Origin: Caprimulgus europaeus
Lineage: Eukaryota; Chordata; Aves; Caprimulgiformes; Caprimulgidae
NCBI GenBank assembly: GCA_907165065.1
Contig: OU015538.1
Coordinates: forward strand, 17,933,165 to 17,997,164
DNA length: 64,000 nucleotides
Direction: 5' to 3'
Below, in pieces: positions 39,813 to 53,233 of the stretch. Both the position numbers and the translations under genes were made by a program. Every line of letters starts with the position of its first letter. Within the stretch, counting starts at the first letter, position 1. Below the pieces are notes generated by a model. It was not told the origin of the DNA and made no database searches. It was given only the letters and a program-made list of their open reading frames with translations.

Positions 39813-40202
39813 AGCCTTTGTTTCTCCTCCTTCAAGGTAATGCTTTCCCTACAGAGTGTTTGCAAGGGTCTGCAGGTGATGGGCAGTGCCAAGGGAAGTA
39901 GTTTCACTTTGAGCTTTGGCCACCATTTGCTTCATTACTTCCATAAAGAGTATGTCACGTTTGTTTTCCAAAAGCATCCTTGTTTCTTTGCTGTATTTGG
40001 TTGCGTGTTGGAGGACCCTGAATCCATGATCAGCAAAGTTAAGGGTACTGTTGAGATAGTAGGAGAGATTTGTTTCAAGTGTACCAGGCACATCTGCAAT
40101 ATGGCTCAGTACAATTGCTACTTTCTGCACAGTGGAAGACATGGTAGAAACATGAACTTCATCGATAAATATGGTCATATTTATGACTATTTCTAAGCCC
40201 AC
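39813..40202 (-). other. Coding-like stretch, possible exon or gene relic
   Basis: The minus strand is open for 117 codons (40202 down to 39849). The translation reads like real protein: a mixed helical composition with segments such as NLSYYLNSTLNFADHGFRVL, then FMEVMKQMVAKAQSET. A stop ends this frame, but another frame continues with ITLKEEKQRL-like residues, and GTGAGT follows at 39812-39807. The region just upstream is also open in a different frame. This pattern would fit a decayed copy of a host gene, or an exon with sequence error. The helical tail faintly recalls the REJ-like region of polycystin-family proteins, but that is a weak impression and no assignment is made. The plus strand is also open (39777-40196), so chance openness cannot be excluded. 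Confidence 0.25.
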
Positions 40203-40269
40203 TCAAACTTTCTCTTGAGTTGAGGTTTTGAATCATTTCCTTTTAATCCAAAGCCATGGTATTATTTCA

Positions 40270-43000
40270 GTAATAAATCTTTCCTATGTTTAAATACCTC
40301 ATCTGTCTGCAGCCCCAGGCTGCTGCATTTTTCTGCTCTGGACTAGGAACACCCAAGATGCAGCTGAGTGAGCTGTATCTGAAAGACATGTAAACATATT
40401 GGTGTGACACTGGTTCCAGAAACCAACCCTCTGTTAGTGATACTGGTCTTCATTAATCTGGGCACAGTAGTGTTCTAATGAAGCAGTGTGGTTTCTAGAT
40501 GCACACTTGGTTCACTTGGCAAATTACTGGAGCATCAGCAGAACAAGCAAAAGGTAGTTTATATGCTGATGGAACAACTGTAGTGCAAATATGCACTTTG
40601 TATATGTCTCTGAAAATCCTATTCAGTAATCAGCAAGGAAATTGTTCCCCATGCTTGATTTACATGTGACTATTTCCCATATTATAGGTGGAACAGTTTG
40701 GTAAAGAGGAAAAACCCTTTAATGAATATTCTGCATATTCTGTATTGTATACACCTCGTGTCACTTTAACAACTGAGACTGATATTTTTGGGGGGGATTG
40801 TAAAATCATGACTGAAATCAAATCAGGTATCTAGAATGAGCAGTTAACCACTGGTGATTGTAGTCCCCTTGCTTACCCAGGAGTGAGGTAAACACTGTTT
40901 TCCTCTAACAGTGGAATTGCTTCAAGAATGCTTTTTCAAGCTTTTATTTATTGTATTCACCTCAGGATCATGAATAAAACAAACAGTAAAAGATGCAACG
41001 CTGTTCTCACAATAAGGTCAAATAATATAGAGTGAAATCCAACACTCTGCAGGAGGCCAACACAAGTCATACACCCCAATTAAGCCATCAAAGTAGATTT
41101 AAGTGGAATTTATTTGGTGTATAAGATTTGAACTATGAGTTTCACCTTTAGAGAGGCAGTCTACAAAGAACAAATGCTGGGCTTGAACTTGTCCCCAAAT
41201 AAATCAATGTTATCCTGCTGATACCAAGGGAAAAAATGACTTCTAGAGTCAAGTCACTTGACTGTTGTTTGTAAATACCTATTTCTAAACCTTTGGAAAA
41301 ATATTTCAGCACAGAAAATAAGGAGAACACATTCCTATCCTGGCCTTATGGCTTTTCTGAATTATTTATTCTGGGTTCTGGGTGGCTTGTTTCTTGCCCT
41401 TGGCATCTGTAGATTTAATGATTTATATTTCCACTGCAGAGTGTTACCCAGGATTGAATATTGAGTACAACAGCACAAGGCATAAGGAGATGGGTAGGCA
41501 CAGGAAATGAAGACTTCATGTCAACCATGTTCAAAGGGTGAATGAATATAGAATGAAGTTTTTGCACTATGATTTGATTATCTTTTTCTTTTAGTCAATG
41601 TTTGGACATTTCTAGTACACAGTAGAGACTACAATATCATTAAATTTTCATCTTCTGGTGTATACAGAATTTGTAAGGTCTGTAAACAAATATTCCCAAT
41701 ACACTGCCTATATTAAAAGTCACTATGATATTTCTTGAAGACCTACTTAGGGAACATTTATGTTTTTGTATATTCTGAATTTATATATTGGGATAACTTG
41801 ACACTAGGATTCTGAGTTTGTCATCACTTGGCCTTTGTTAGTTTTTCTTTTTTTGTACTATAATTATTAGTTGAGCCTAATGCCTTGGATGGACCCTTTT
41901 TCTGTCCTTTAGATGAATAAAATAAATTACTACTCCGCTTCTTTCTATATTGTTAAAGATGTCCAGCTTAGTAGAAAATGGGGAAAACACCTATGTGAGC
42001 TCAGATTCTTGGCTGAGCTTGTTTAGTTAATGCTTAGTGGATGTATCTGAAAGGAAGTAACAAGCCAATTCATCTAATTTGAAAGTTCTGAGTTTTCTAT
42101 ATGTGCTGTATTTAGAATTAAGACAGTGATATAAAATCCTGATCTGCTTCTGCTAATTTATGATTGTGGGAGCCTTGTCTTTTAGCAGAGCTGGGAATGA
42201 GGATACTTCTCTCTCCATTCCACATTGAAACAAAAGATAGAGGTTTTTCCTGATGGAACTTGCTTGTACGTGTGATTCAGTATAACATTTAAACATCCCA
42301 TTATGTTGTTTCATATTTATCTTTTCTCTTTTTTTTGTGCTACAATAAATTTGGCTCTTAAAATATGTGGATTTGCTCAAATGTAGTTTCAAAACATCAG
42401 CCTTTTGTGGACAGAGCTCATCATGAAAGGAACTGTCAAAGATGAAGATGCAGTTTGTTACTGCAGGGAACCAATAAATAAGAATTCAAGCTTGTCAACA
42501 TTTAGCTGTAGGAAATCTGAAGACATTCAAGCTTTAATGTCACAAACATTCATAGAGTGCCGAGAGAGCTGTCGAAATATCTTTAATGACACCACTTAAT
42601 GGGACCAGATAAATGTAGAATGGGACCCAAGGCCTATACCTGAGGAATGCCATTAACCACCCTGTCAATACAGGGAAAAATATAGATCACACTGAACACT
42701 GAAATCATATAGTGAGTGGAATGAATGTGCTATCAGAATTAAAATGTTGCAAGTGTAACCCAGCAGTCTGGGAAGCTGCCAGGAGTTTCATTAGCTGTGA
42801 GGAATTCTACCAATTCAGATTGATTGTATGTATCAAACAAACAGGTTAAAGAACTTCAGAAAACAAGAACTGCAGGTCACTATTGATGGGCCTCATCCAT
42901 GTCTCAGATGACATCTTTGGAAATGCCCTTTTCACAATAAGTATTCCCGAGTTTGATGCTTTCTATAATGTAGCACAGGGTGACTGTGGTTGCAGAACAA
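40270..43000. other. Non-genic AT-rich sequence
   Basis: No gene is established. A plus-strand frame at 42405-42599 (64 codons, cysteine-containing, ending shortly before 42600) has a somewhat protein-like composition but no family match and no splice pair. Otherwise nothing is recognised. Confidence 0.5.
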
Positions 43001-43001
43001 G

Positions 43002-43065
43002 TCACACACGTCATCTTCTGTCTTGGGAAGGCTTCACACACATCATCTTCTGTCTTGGGAAGGTT
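43002..43065. repeat. 32-bp tandem duplication
   Basis: Two adjacent 32-bp copies at 43002-43033 and 43034-43065 (TCACACACRTCATCTTCTGT core, then CTTGGGAAGG) differ at only two positions. In the plus-strand frame that spans them the second copy is read in a shifted phase because 32 is not a multiple of three. It therefore does not look like a selected protein repeat. Confidence 0.95.
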
Positions 43066-43304
43066 ATAGTCTTCTTTTTTCCATTAAAATTCAAGCCTTT
43101 CATCCTATGAAGGTGTGTTTTCTTTGCCTATATAAGGACAAAGAATGCATCTTACTGAATAGAGACCACAGGGATGTTGCATAGCGGTACATGGCTTTGT
43201 GAGACCAAAGTGCTTGTCTTCCAGGATTGAGACCTGGGCTTGATTAAAATACAGCATTTCCTATATTGTATCTTGTTGCATTGTATATTGGTTTGCTTCA
43301 CTTC

Positions 43305-43328
43305 TGTTTTTGTTTTGTTTTGTTTTTG
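43305..43328. repeat. Short TTTTG repeat
   Basis: About four imperfect copies of TTTTG lie in a row. It is a simple microsatellite-like tract with no further structure. Confidence 0.8.
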
Positions 43329-43329
43329 G

Positions 43330-44040
43330 CATAAAGTGATAGTGAGGATTAGGAAGACTAGACTTAGGGTGCATTACGAAAAATTTAGAATTGTTCATTT
43401 AAACTTTGTGATTATGTGCAAATACTTATGTAGGTTAAGTTTTAGAATATTTAACTCCTCTTCTCAAGGAGATGCTTCTAATTATCCATTTTTAATAATC
43501 CTCAGTGGAACAGGTACCATTTAAAAAATGCACATTAATCATAAGTAACCTATAATTATAAGCAGAAGTAAGTGTACTTGCATTAATGAGCCAGTGACAT
43601 TTAAAGACGTTTGTGCTAAAAGGAATACAGCATTATGAAACATTATGTCACAAAGGTGAAACACAACAAAACTCCTAAAATGCTTTTCTTTAATGAAAAG
43701 ATTGTATTTGACACTGTGATTTTTCTGCCAGTCTTGTTTGTTGCAAGACAAATTGTTGCATGCAGTCTAGGTTACAGTAAGAGCAAACTGCATATTTCTG
43801 GCTGTGAAATGAAATTAAAAGCTGGGTGAAAGCAAGCAGTCTTCCTCTTTGGTCTGTCTTTTCATTCTGGGAAAGTATTTGTTCAAAACTGAAGTGCAGG
43901 CTGCACAACTCACTGTTTAAGATATAATTAATATTAAGGTTGTGATTAAGTCTTTGATACAAGACAACCTTTAGCAATATGCTTAAAAACTGGACTGCTT
44001 AGAAATGGACTGCTGAATGTAACTCCAAATACTAATCACT
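43330..44040. other. Non-genic AT-rich sequence
   Basis: Frames on both strands at 43539-43977 overlap each other and resemble nothing. No repeat is recognised. Confidence 0.5.
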
Positions 44041-44045
44041 GGAGC

Positions 44046-44074
44046 ATTTGCATAGCTGCAGCTGGTCACAATGG
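44046..44074. promoter_or_regulatory. Candidate enhancer motif cluster
   Basis: Within 29 bp there is a perfect octamer ATTTGCAT (44046-44053), a CAGCTG E-box (44059-44064) inside the palindrome AGCTGCAGCT, and an ACAATGG SOX-type site (44068-44074). These are known binding motifs for POU, bHLH and SOX factors. Their spacing is suggestive, but function is inferred from motif content alone. Confidence 0.2.
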
Positions 44075-44079
44075 CCTTC

Positions 44080-47000
44080 ACCAGTGTGAATGGAGAGTAA
44101 CTCTGCAGAGAAGAAAGCTTGAAAAACATTTAATTTTATCCAGTTAATAAACGAATGCCTACAAATGTGTTAAAGTACCTATAAAAGGAAACAAATGTCT
44201 GTGAAATATATCACAGTGAATTTTCAAAGGTATTTTCAGTGAGAATCTATATATTTCTTTCTCTAATTTAAATATAAAACTAAAAGTTCAAAATTAAATT
44301 TGAAAATAAATTGAAGGATGTTACATAAATGAAACAAAGTTAATTTAAAAAAGTACTTTCTGTTAATTGAAAACTAGATTTATCATTAAAATTGTGAAAA
44401 GGAAACCAACAGATAGCTCCTGCAGCCACAGGTGATTAATATTATATACCTGCAATCACTAGTTCTATAAGAAATGAGTGTCAATAGGATCTGAATGCCT
44501 TTTTGCTTATCACCCTAACAAAGGAATACAGGGAAAGGTCCAGAGAACTGGAAAGAAGTTGTTGTAGATCACTTGGGCACAGGATTTTCAGTGCAATTAT
44601 CTACATGAGGTTTATGTCTCGGAATCCTGAAGAAGCTGTCCCCTTTTTGAGCGTGTGTGTTGTATCCAAGTGTGTATGTTTGCCAGCGTTATTTTCCTGT
44701 TATTTATTTCCTATTTTATGAATGGTTATACATGATAGATAATTAACATCCAGATTTTCCTAGGTATCTTACCTTAACATTGCAGGAATCCTTTTACCTC
44801 TTTATTTCACACATTTTGTGTCCCATTAATGTCACTGGGAGTTATGTGTGAGTTTGGAAGGAAAGCAGAGCTAGGGAAAGAGCACCTGAAATTAATATTT
44901 ACCACCAAATAGACAAATCAGCTTGCTTCTAAGACAGGATTTCACAGATGCACATATTTTAAAAGGCAGAGTTGTCACTGTATAGAGAACAATAAACATA
45001 CAGAGCTGTTATTATGTAGTGCCTGATGCTGAAGTGTGCTTAGCATTATTAGCAAATCATAGTATTTTATGGTAAGCACATGGCTCATTCATCTGCCTTT
45101 TTTATAGTGTAGTTTTTGCAAAGCTACCCAAGTTAATTCTGATATAGAAGGTCTGTGTGAAAATAGAAGCATTTCATTAAGAATACATTAAAAGGAAACT
45201 AAAGTGATGAAAATATGCCAGTAATGAATCTCCACAATTTATGTCCCAAATTAATGAAGGTTTCTCAATCCAGGAATTAAATAAGAGCTTCTAGAATACT
45301 TGCTCACAGATATCTAGCTTTCAGTCCCAGAAAAGAGAGGATTAATTTATGTCCTTTTCGATGGATTAATGTTATTTGGCACAATTTGTAAAGTTCTTTC
45401 TTCTCTCCCATTCTTACATATAGTATCAGACCTGTATTCTGAGAGCTATGAGAGGAAATAGGAAAAGGAATAATGCATACATTATCCCTGCTTCTGGTTA
45501 AGTACCATGTGCATCTGCAGATTCAGTTAGTTTTGGAAATAGGAGAAAGTGCTTGGATAGCAATATTTTCTCAGATGTTTTTACATGAAAGTTTAATATG
45601 CATAACCAGTCTTCAGTACACCTGTATGCAGTAGACTGAAATGGATCTTTTATGAAAATGCATTTATTTTGCATTATCCTTGAATAAGCTTTACTATGTA
45701 AATGTGTTTTAGGTTATTTTAAAGCAGGAAGGCAAATACAGGACAGTTATATTTAAAGGAATTCCACTTCTAACTTACATTGCTGGAAAATAATAATAAT
45801 AATATTGCTGATAAGGTAACATTTTGCTTTTCACAAAATCATAATACTTATGAATATTTTTTAAATATACTTTGTTCAAATCTTGGAGAGAAATTTTAAT
45901 AACCTATATGTATTTCACATTGGTCATCCAAATTTGTCTGTTTCTTCCTTTCTAATTTACCTTCAGGTGATGAGGTTGGATAATTATGTTTATTAGAAGT
46001 GATCCACAGGCAGGGATGCCTAGCACTGCAGGCTTATGCTGAGAGTAGTAGCTTAACAGTGTGGGGTACCAACTGTTACCAAGACAGTGCTGTTATAACA
46101 TAAATCATCCATAATTAGACATAGTCAAAAGCTGAGATTTCTGCAGCAGAAGAGATGCTAAGAGCAAATTCAAACTTTCAAAATACTGTGAGGAAAGAAA
46201 AATCTTCCAGAGCTTTCTGTTTACTTGTAGTTATCAGTAATGCCAAAAACTTGGAAGAACCAGGAATTCCAGAGGAAAAGCGAATTTCAGAAGTGTGGGA
46301 AGTTACAGGTGACCATTGTTAGAAAAATTCAGAGCACCATTAGCGCCAGTACTGCAGTAGCATCAGGACTTTGATGAGGATGCTACCACAGCAGCTCTTT
46401 TTCTTTTGTTGTTATTGATAGCATAGTATTAAAGGACACTGTCTCTGCTTTCTACGTTTCACATGAGACAGAGCAGCCCTTGGGCTGATTCCATCTTCCC
46501 CAGTGGTTTTGTAAAATCAGTATTTTAAGCTTGATGTTTTTGCCAAATTCCCAACACGATTGTTCTTTCCTTTCAATTTCAGTCAGAGAGTAGGTATTCT
46601 CGTTATCAACTTTTGCCTAGTGCTGCTGAATGTACTGCTCTGGTGACTGGGTACCAGGGACCTGTCTCTGAACTAATTTTTAGAGAAAAAAATTGGTATT
46701 GTGTGAGTGAAGCTGCATATTATGGCTGGGCCTGCTGAAAGGGGAAATCCATCTCCTCCCGCCTCTTTATTCGTGCTGGCTCTGTTTCTTGTTCAACTAG
46801 TTTTTAACCAATTCCATTTGCTGTACCCAGCAGAAAGATATTAAATTTTTATTTGCTTGGTTATTTCTACTGGTGTAGAAGGCTTTAAGGTATGTGGAAC
46901 TAGACCATATTACCCAAATGCTAATCAGAGTACATCTGGGTAAAAACTGCTGAGGTATTGGCTCTGCCAGAATTAGTAACTGCTGTCTGTACCTTTTTAG

Positions 47001-48530
47001 CTTTCCTGTAGGCCTTAAAAAAAAAAAAATCAGATCTTTCCAACTCCAGTTCCATTCTCTTTGTGCCAAGGTCACATCTCCCAGATGTTGTTGTCCTCCT
47101 TTTTAAGGAAATTTGGGCCAATATTGTGTCTATGTTTTCCTTGCTGTTTCTGACTGTATATGTATGTATATATACTTTCTTTCCTCTGGGCCCACTTCTA
47201 GCTCCTGGGCACATAACTATCTTCTCAGTACTTCTGTCACTTCCACAGTGTGAGCTCCAGGCATAGCCCTGCTCCTGGAAGGGATTAATCTGTTGAGTTT
47301 CCCTGACAGGCAACGTGACTGTCATAGCAGAACAGGGACACAAGTTCCCCACCTTCAGCTTCTGAAGCCCTTTAGCCTTTCTCAGAGGAGAATAGTAGTA
47401 GTACAGCAAAAACCATTAATACTGTACTTTTCTCAGGCTAATATATCCTGTTCCTCAGGAGGGATAATTACAGCAAGCCCAGCTAGAGCATCATGCCATG
47501 TAATATACCCACAGCGAGCTGCACTCAAGGCTCTGTGGCTGGAGAAGGATTTGCTTTCCTGCCAGGGGAGTCCTGCTCCACTATGGCATCAGGCAAAGCT
47601 ACGTGTAGCTGCCTTGGAGCCTGTTACTACCACATTCTAGTTTTTAGTATATTTCTAGGTATAGTCATTTTAGTCTATAGTCATTTTATATTTGTCTTTA
47701 CTTAAAATACCTGATTTGTCCTCACAAGTGTATGTGTATCTATAAAACATATACATTAAAATATGATGGATTTATACTTATAAGATTATATTATAAAGAT
47801 TTAAATGAGATGTACTAAATATTTGAAGTACAAATATTTAATATTTTTCATAAGAAATTCAAAATAGCTATTTCCTCTCCTTTGCCATTTGTTAGAATGA
47901 ACTGATCCTGTGCCATTTTTTTTCCTCTATTTAGTACAGTTTCTACTGTGAAAACATATTTTGAGACATTTTTATTATTTTAGATACACAAGGAAAGACT
48001 AATCAGCTAATGTTAGAAGACTAACAACATTGAAATGCAACAACAGATGGCATTAGGAATATTGCTTGAATAGGGAGTTTAAGATGAGGCCCAGAACTCC
48101 ACGTGTATTTCTGCCTAGGTTGCCACACATGCCTCTTGATGTACAGCTGCTTTTGTCTGCAGATCCCAGTTGTATTTAGGCACTTGCAAAACTAAAATGA
48201 TGAACTGAAAACCAAAATAAGTAGTGATTTAAATATCAAAACAAGATCTTGCTTACCAGTTATTAGAGTATGAAAAGTTTACAGTGAGCTATATTAACTG
48301 TGTTACTACGAGAAGAACTGGCAATTGCCCATTCATTATTAATGTCACTTTACATGTATCCTAACTTTACAAAAACCTAACAATTTGGATTACAATTCTC
48401 TGTATCAAGATCAAGAAAATATTTCCTTTCTATTTCGTGTTCAGAATATAATCTAAAATGCTCTGCACGTATACAAGAACCAGGGAAGGACATAAAGTAT
48501 TCTTTGCTGTGGTTATAACAGAAAGAACCC
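44080..48530. other. Non-genic AT-rich sequence
   Basis: No gene is supported. A 162-codon minus-strand frame (46921-47409) overlaps open plus-strand frames, includes the translation of an A run, and has no domain; I regard it as chance. A 13-base A run lies at 47017-47029, and a 12-bp direct repeat (TATAGTCATTTT, 16-bp period) at 47660-47687. Confidence 0.55.
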
Positions 48531-48543
48531 ACTGGGTACTTAC

Positions 48544-48668
48544 CTTTGAGAAGGCTTGGCACGGCTAGTTTTTTGCAATAGGGAGCTGGTGTTTGGCAGG
48601 GACAGCCATTTGTCTCTCTTTGTTGTTTCCTTAAACTCTTGACACTTTTCAACTTTGAAAATGTTCAT
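48544..48668 (-). other. Candidate first coding exon (minus strand)
   Basis: On the minus strand two stop codons are followed at once by an ATG (48668-48666) that opens 41 codons. The segment runs into AAAG followed by GTAAGT (48543-48538), a full-consensus splice donor. The translation begins MNIFKVEKCQEFKETTKRDK and is polar and lysine-rich. No family is recognised and there is no strong acceptor upstream, so if real it would be a first or initiating exon. Chance remains likely for a frame this short. Confidence 0.18.
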
Positions 48669-48679
48669 TTATTAGATGT

Positions 48680-51600
48680 TCTGTACAGACTTCTTAGCAT
48701 GTGGCTGCTAAATTTTTGAGTTATGTCTTCCAGTTGGAACCTACTCCAAACCCTTGAAACATACTTGGATTTATGGATATGTACAATATCTGGGCATGTT
48801 GTACCATTCTCAAAAGTCTGATCAATCAAGCTATCTGCACTCTAGAGCTGCATGAGCTCTGTAGATGCCTTGTAATTCATATTTCATTGCATGGGAATTA
48901 AAATGGATATGTAGAAATATCTCAGCTTTGGACAGTGACTGTCCTGTTTGAAAGGTGCAGCTTGAATTGAAATGAATTATAAAGGGATAGAAGTGTCTCT
49001 CAGAGAGTGTCATAGATTGGGATGGGTTAAGGTTAAATGTACCTGTAGTGGAGGATTAGATATGGGAGCTGGAAAGAAAGAGGTTGAACACTGAAGCTTA
49101 GGACTGAAAATAAAGTTTTTCCTAGTTTCCCTGAAAGGATAACACTGGAATTTTCTTTGATGGAATATGTTAGCATAGCTCAGAATGCTTTTTCCAATTC
49201 TGACTAAAGTGAAAATCTGGATTGGAGAATTTTAAGTTTTTGTCTCCTCCAATAGAGTCCTTAATTACAGATTTCCTTACTGTTTCTTAGTCAAATCAAG
49301 CAAGACTGGCACCACATGGAAAGAGTAGTCTTAGAGAAAGAGTCATTAATTACAGAGCTAACTGCATGTTTAATGTCTGGTCCTAAGACAAAGATTAACA
49401 GTATGTTTGGTAAAGAATAGGGACAGAACACCTGAAATGATGTGTTGTGCAAGTCCCTCACCAAGACAACTTGAACTCTAGTATTGTATTACAATGTCAA
49501 TGGGTCTCATGTTGAGGTCAGCTTTAACATGGAGTCAGAGAGAGCATCTGATATCTTATAATGGACCTGTTAATGCTTTTATTTTGCTTAGATTTCTTTC
49601 TACCCAGTCACTCTGAAAATACTAGAAATAACAACTGTATTTCAGGAAGTACTCCAACATAAATTTGTAATTTTTTTTTACCCACATAAATGTATATTTA
49701 CTCGTATACATCCATAGGTACAACAAGTTTCTCCTTTGCATTAACCTGGCTCTATCAGAAGGCCTGCTGTCAATATGACTCCTGAAGAAAGTAGTTCCAG
49801 AAATCGCCTCCATAAGTATGCTTTCATACATTATTTACTTTATATCTTTGTCTTCTAAGCATCTCCTGCTTGTTTGTTACCTGCTTTAAAACATTAATAT
49901 GCCTAATTCTAAGTGCATATAGTTCATATACATAATGCATAATACATATACATCAAATTTACATTAGAATTTTATATTGTATCACTACGTGTTTGTTGTA
50001 CTAATTTTATTTGCATAATAGATGGCTTATTGACCGAAACAAAGTTTAACAGGCAAATGCTAGAATTTAGCAAATAATATCAGTTTGTCATTTTTCTCTA
50101 ACCAATAAAAAAAATATACTTCCAGCTTTTCTAAGTAATATATTTCTATAGATCTACATACCAATAAAAAAAGTCATTTATGTCAGGCAAACTCTAGAAA
50201 TTGCCTGCTACTTCTATAAGCCTAGCAAAACCTGAGGAAGTTCAACAAAGGGCAGCTGCAATACAGAACAGCTTGAAAGATATTTTGAAAGATGTTTGAA
50301 AGATATTCCCTTCTTGCTGCTCTGAATGGGTGGCTGTAATGAAACAGCTTGACCTTTAATTCAGAGTGTTCCTATTTGTGTTGGTATGAAATGATTTGAT
50401 ACTTCAAAAAAAAAAAAAAAGCTGAAATTAAGGCATGAAATTTAAAAATAAATCTTTTCTACAACCATTTTATGTAACTGAAGTATAGCTGAAAATACTA
50501 AACATACTTTTCCTCAGTTTTCAAAGCAAATATGTATATGTTAATGTTTCCTATAATCCATAAATTCTAAATGTCATACAAATCTACTCAGAACCCGAAA
50601 TGGATCCAAAGATGGTGTTCATTCTAGCATTTAAGCACATGATCTGAGATCATTAAACCTTTTAACTGACCTATAAGTGCCATAGTTGGAGCTCACTACT
50701 ATTTTGAGAGCAATGTTTGAGAATTAATTTCTGAATTGAAAAAATTTGTTCTTAACCTCATTTCCCAAGGTTACAAATGAAGAAATTTTGTAGCTGAGTA
50801 TTAATTGCCTTAACCACTGGATTGTCACTCTTACTTTGGTGTGTTTTGGTCAATGGGTGGAAGGTTGGGTTGTGAGATTTGCAGTCATACTTCATGGAGC
50901 TGAATCATCTTCCTCTTAAACAGGTGAGGTCTTCTCAGTGGAGTGTTTCCTTTTTTTCACCATTGTAAAGTTAGACCCTGAACAGTGATGGATTATGCTG
51001 GCAGTTATTGTGTCCTGTTATGGTCTTTGCTAGAGCCTTTATTTTACTTGTTTGATGTCAGTGATTTTCACCATAATTTTTTATTTCTGGAGACATCATA
51101 CAGACAGAAACATAGTGATTTGTCTAATGTAATATTTTCCTTTTTTTTCCTTTTAACACCTACTTCTATTTTTTTCCATTTTTCACTGAATAAATAAAAT
51201 GGAAAGGATAGGAAAGGAAAGAAAATAAGATAATAGATCCAAGGAAAACCTGGATAGAGCTGTTCAGTGTAATCAAAAGAATTTCTCTTTTCCTGCTTTT
51301 TAACATTTTAAGTTCAGGTCCCATTGTCTCAGCAAGGTGTATCTTGGTAATAACTTGTAGATCCAGCTTGGAATGGTAGCATCATAGAAAACAGGTCTAT
51401 TTAAAGTGTTCTTTCCAAAGAAAGAATCATGAAATTCTCTCCCTTCTCTGTTCTTCAGCCATAGGAATTGTGCTTTATTTTCATGACTCACTGTGGAATT
51501 ATTCTAATGACAAGAGGTCTGGTGTATATAGGCAGAGTTTAACTGGTGACAGGTATTTTTCAAAAGACCTTACATCTTAGCTGAATTTTGCCATCTCATT

Positions 51601-53220
51601 CTCTGAGGCATATTATCTCTCATAAGCACGTAATATGTCTGCCTGAACACAGGTACTCTACAAGAGCTTTATTTTAATTGTTGTCTCACTCTCAGTTGGC
51701 TAAACACAGCACTGCATAAGAAAATCACTGCTGCACAAGTGCAGTTGTACTGACCAAAGACGTTGTTCTTGAAAGCGCCGTTCACTTCAATAAGGAGTTT
51801 CTGCTCAAGAGCAAAAATCCTGGGGCAGCAAGAAAACAAGAGGAAAAATCTTTACTTTTAATTACCTTGAAAACAGACTTCTCAAAGCTTCAGTTTTCCC
51901 AACAGCCTGCCCACTAAGCAGTTGACGAGTACAGCACAGACAAAAAAAAGGTTCTCTGACTGAAACAATTACTAGCCAGACCAGAGAAAAGCCCTAATGG
52001 AAACACAGATAGCATGTCCCAGTAGTATTTCCTTGAATCTGCACCAAAGCCACTTTCAACTACAACAGTAATATATAGATTTTTGACAAGGAAGTGATTT
52101 ATGATGGAGGTGGCAGTATCAGATAGTTTTTCTGCTCTTTAATCAGCATAGCAATGGAGCTGCCTTCTATCGAGAAAAAAGGAAAAATGCCAAGGGAAAT
52201 AAAATCAACCAGGCAAACTTTTTACATTGGGACTGATGAGCTGTATGCCCTTGTTTGGAAAATTTAAGGCACTACAAGCTCAGAAGCCTTTTTGCCAATG
52301 CAGAGTTTTAAATGATAATGCAAAGGCTTTTGTGAGCTTGCTCACAATTTACTCTAATAAAACCAGTTCCGTTGTGAGTTTAACAAGTGCTTGTCCTCTG
52401 TGTTATGTAGCAATACTGTAGAGACATCTTAGATTTTGATGGCAGGAATCTCATAGCTATGGCTCTGTGGTTTTGCTTTGCACTTGGACGTTTTGAACAG
52501 ATTTGACAGGGAATGTGAGGCAAGGGATACTCAAGAAAATCCTGGGGGAACCTCTGGTTACAGGCACTTTAGGAAAAGTGATTTGGGAAAAGTTCAGATG
52601 CAGATTCATATCTAATCTTTCAAACTTGTCCATCTTATTCACAGAATTTTGAATTTAATTAAATCTCAATATCAGAGCATCAGATGCTTTCCCTGGACAT
52701 TTCAGAACTGTACTACCAATATGAATTTTACACAGACATTTTCTCAGTGCACTGATATGCTGGAGGTGGTAGGATTTTAGTTAAAATAAACAGAACTAGT
52801 TTGAACTTGCCCTATCCCTGTTCCCAGCCATCTGGATTAATTTCTCTCATCTGATAATGAGCCCCCATCATCATTTGTTCCCCTGGTAGATTTTTGGACC
52901 TGTTCTCAACCCTGCAATCTCTAATATTGCCTGAAGAGTTTACAAAGATAGCCTGGAAGGTAGCTGCAAAGGCATTCTCATTACTTTAATGAGTTTCTGA
53001 CCACTGGTCCAGGCTATCAGCCCTATATTTAATTAAAGTAGCACAAGCTGTGTATCCACCAAATGTCTAGGCAAAGGTCACCAATCTGTTCCGGGCTCCA
53101 GCACTCTTGTAATTGTTGTTAGGACTAGAGGGAGGCTCTAAAAAAAGACAGAAACCCAGCTCAACTCAGGGCTTTTTAGGGTTGCTGTGGTCCTGTTCCT
53201 TTTCCTCTGATAACCTTGAG
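48680..53220. other. Non-genic AT-rich sequence
   Basis: No gene or interspersed repeat is recognised. There is a 15-base A run at 50406-50420, a short stretch of repeated TTGAAAGAT near 50268-50307, and purine-rich sequence near 51198-51230. Open frames are all 80 codons or less. Confidence 0.55.
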
Positions 53221-53233
53221 CTGGCTCAGACAG

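Noticed and set aside
46921-47409. A 162-codon minus-strand open frame.
   Set aside because: It has no domain, overlaps several open plus-strand frames, translates an A run as phenylalanines, and has no splice or gene context.
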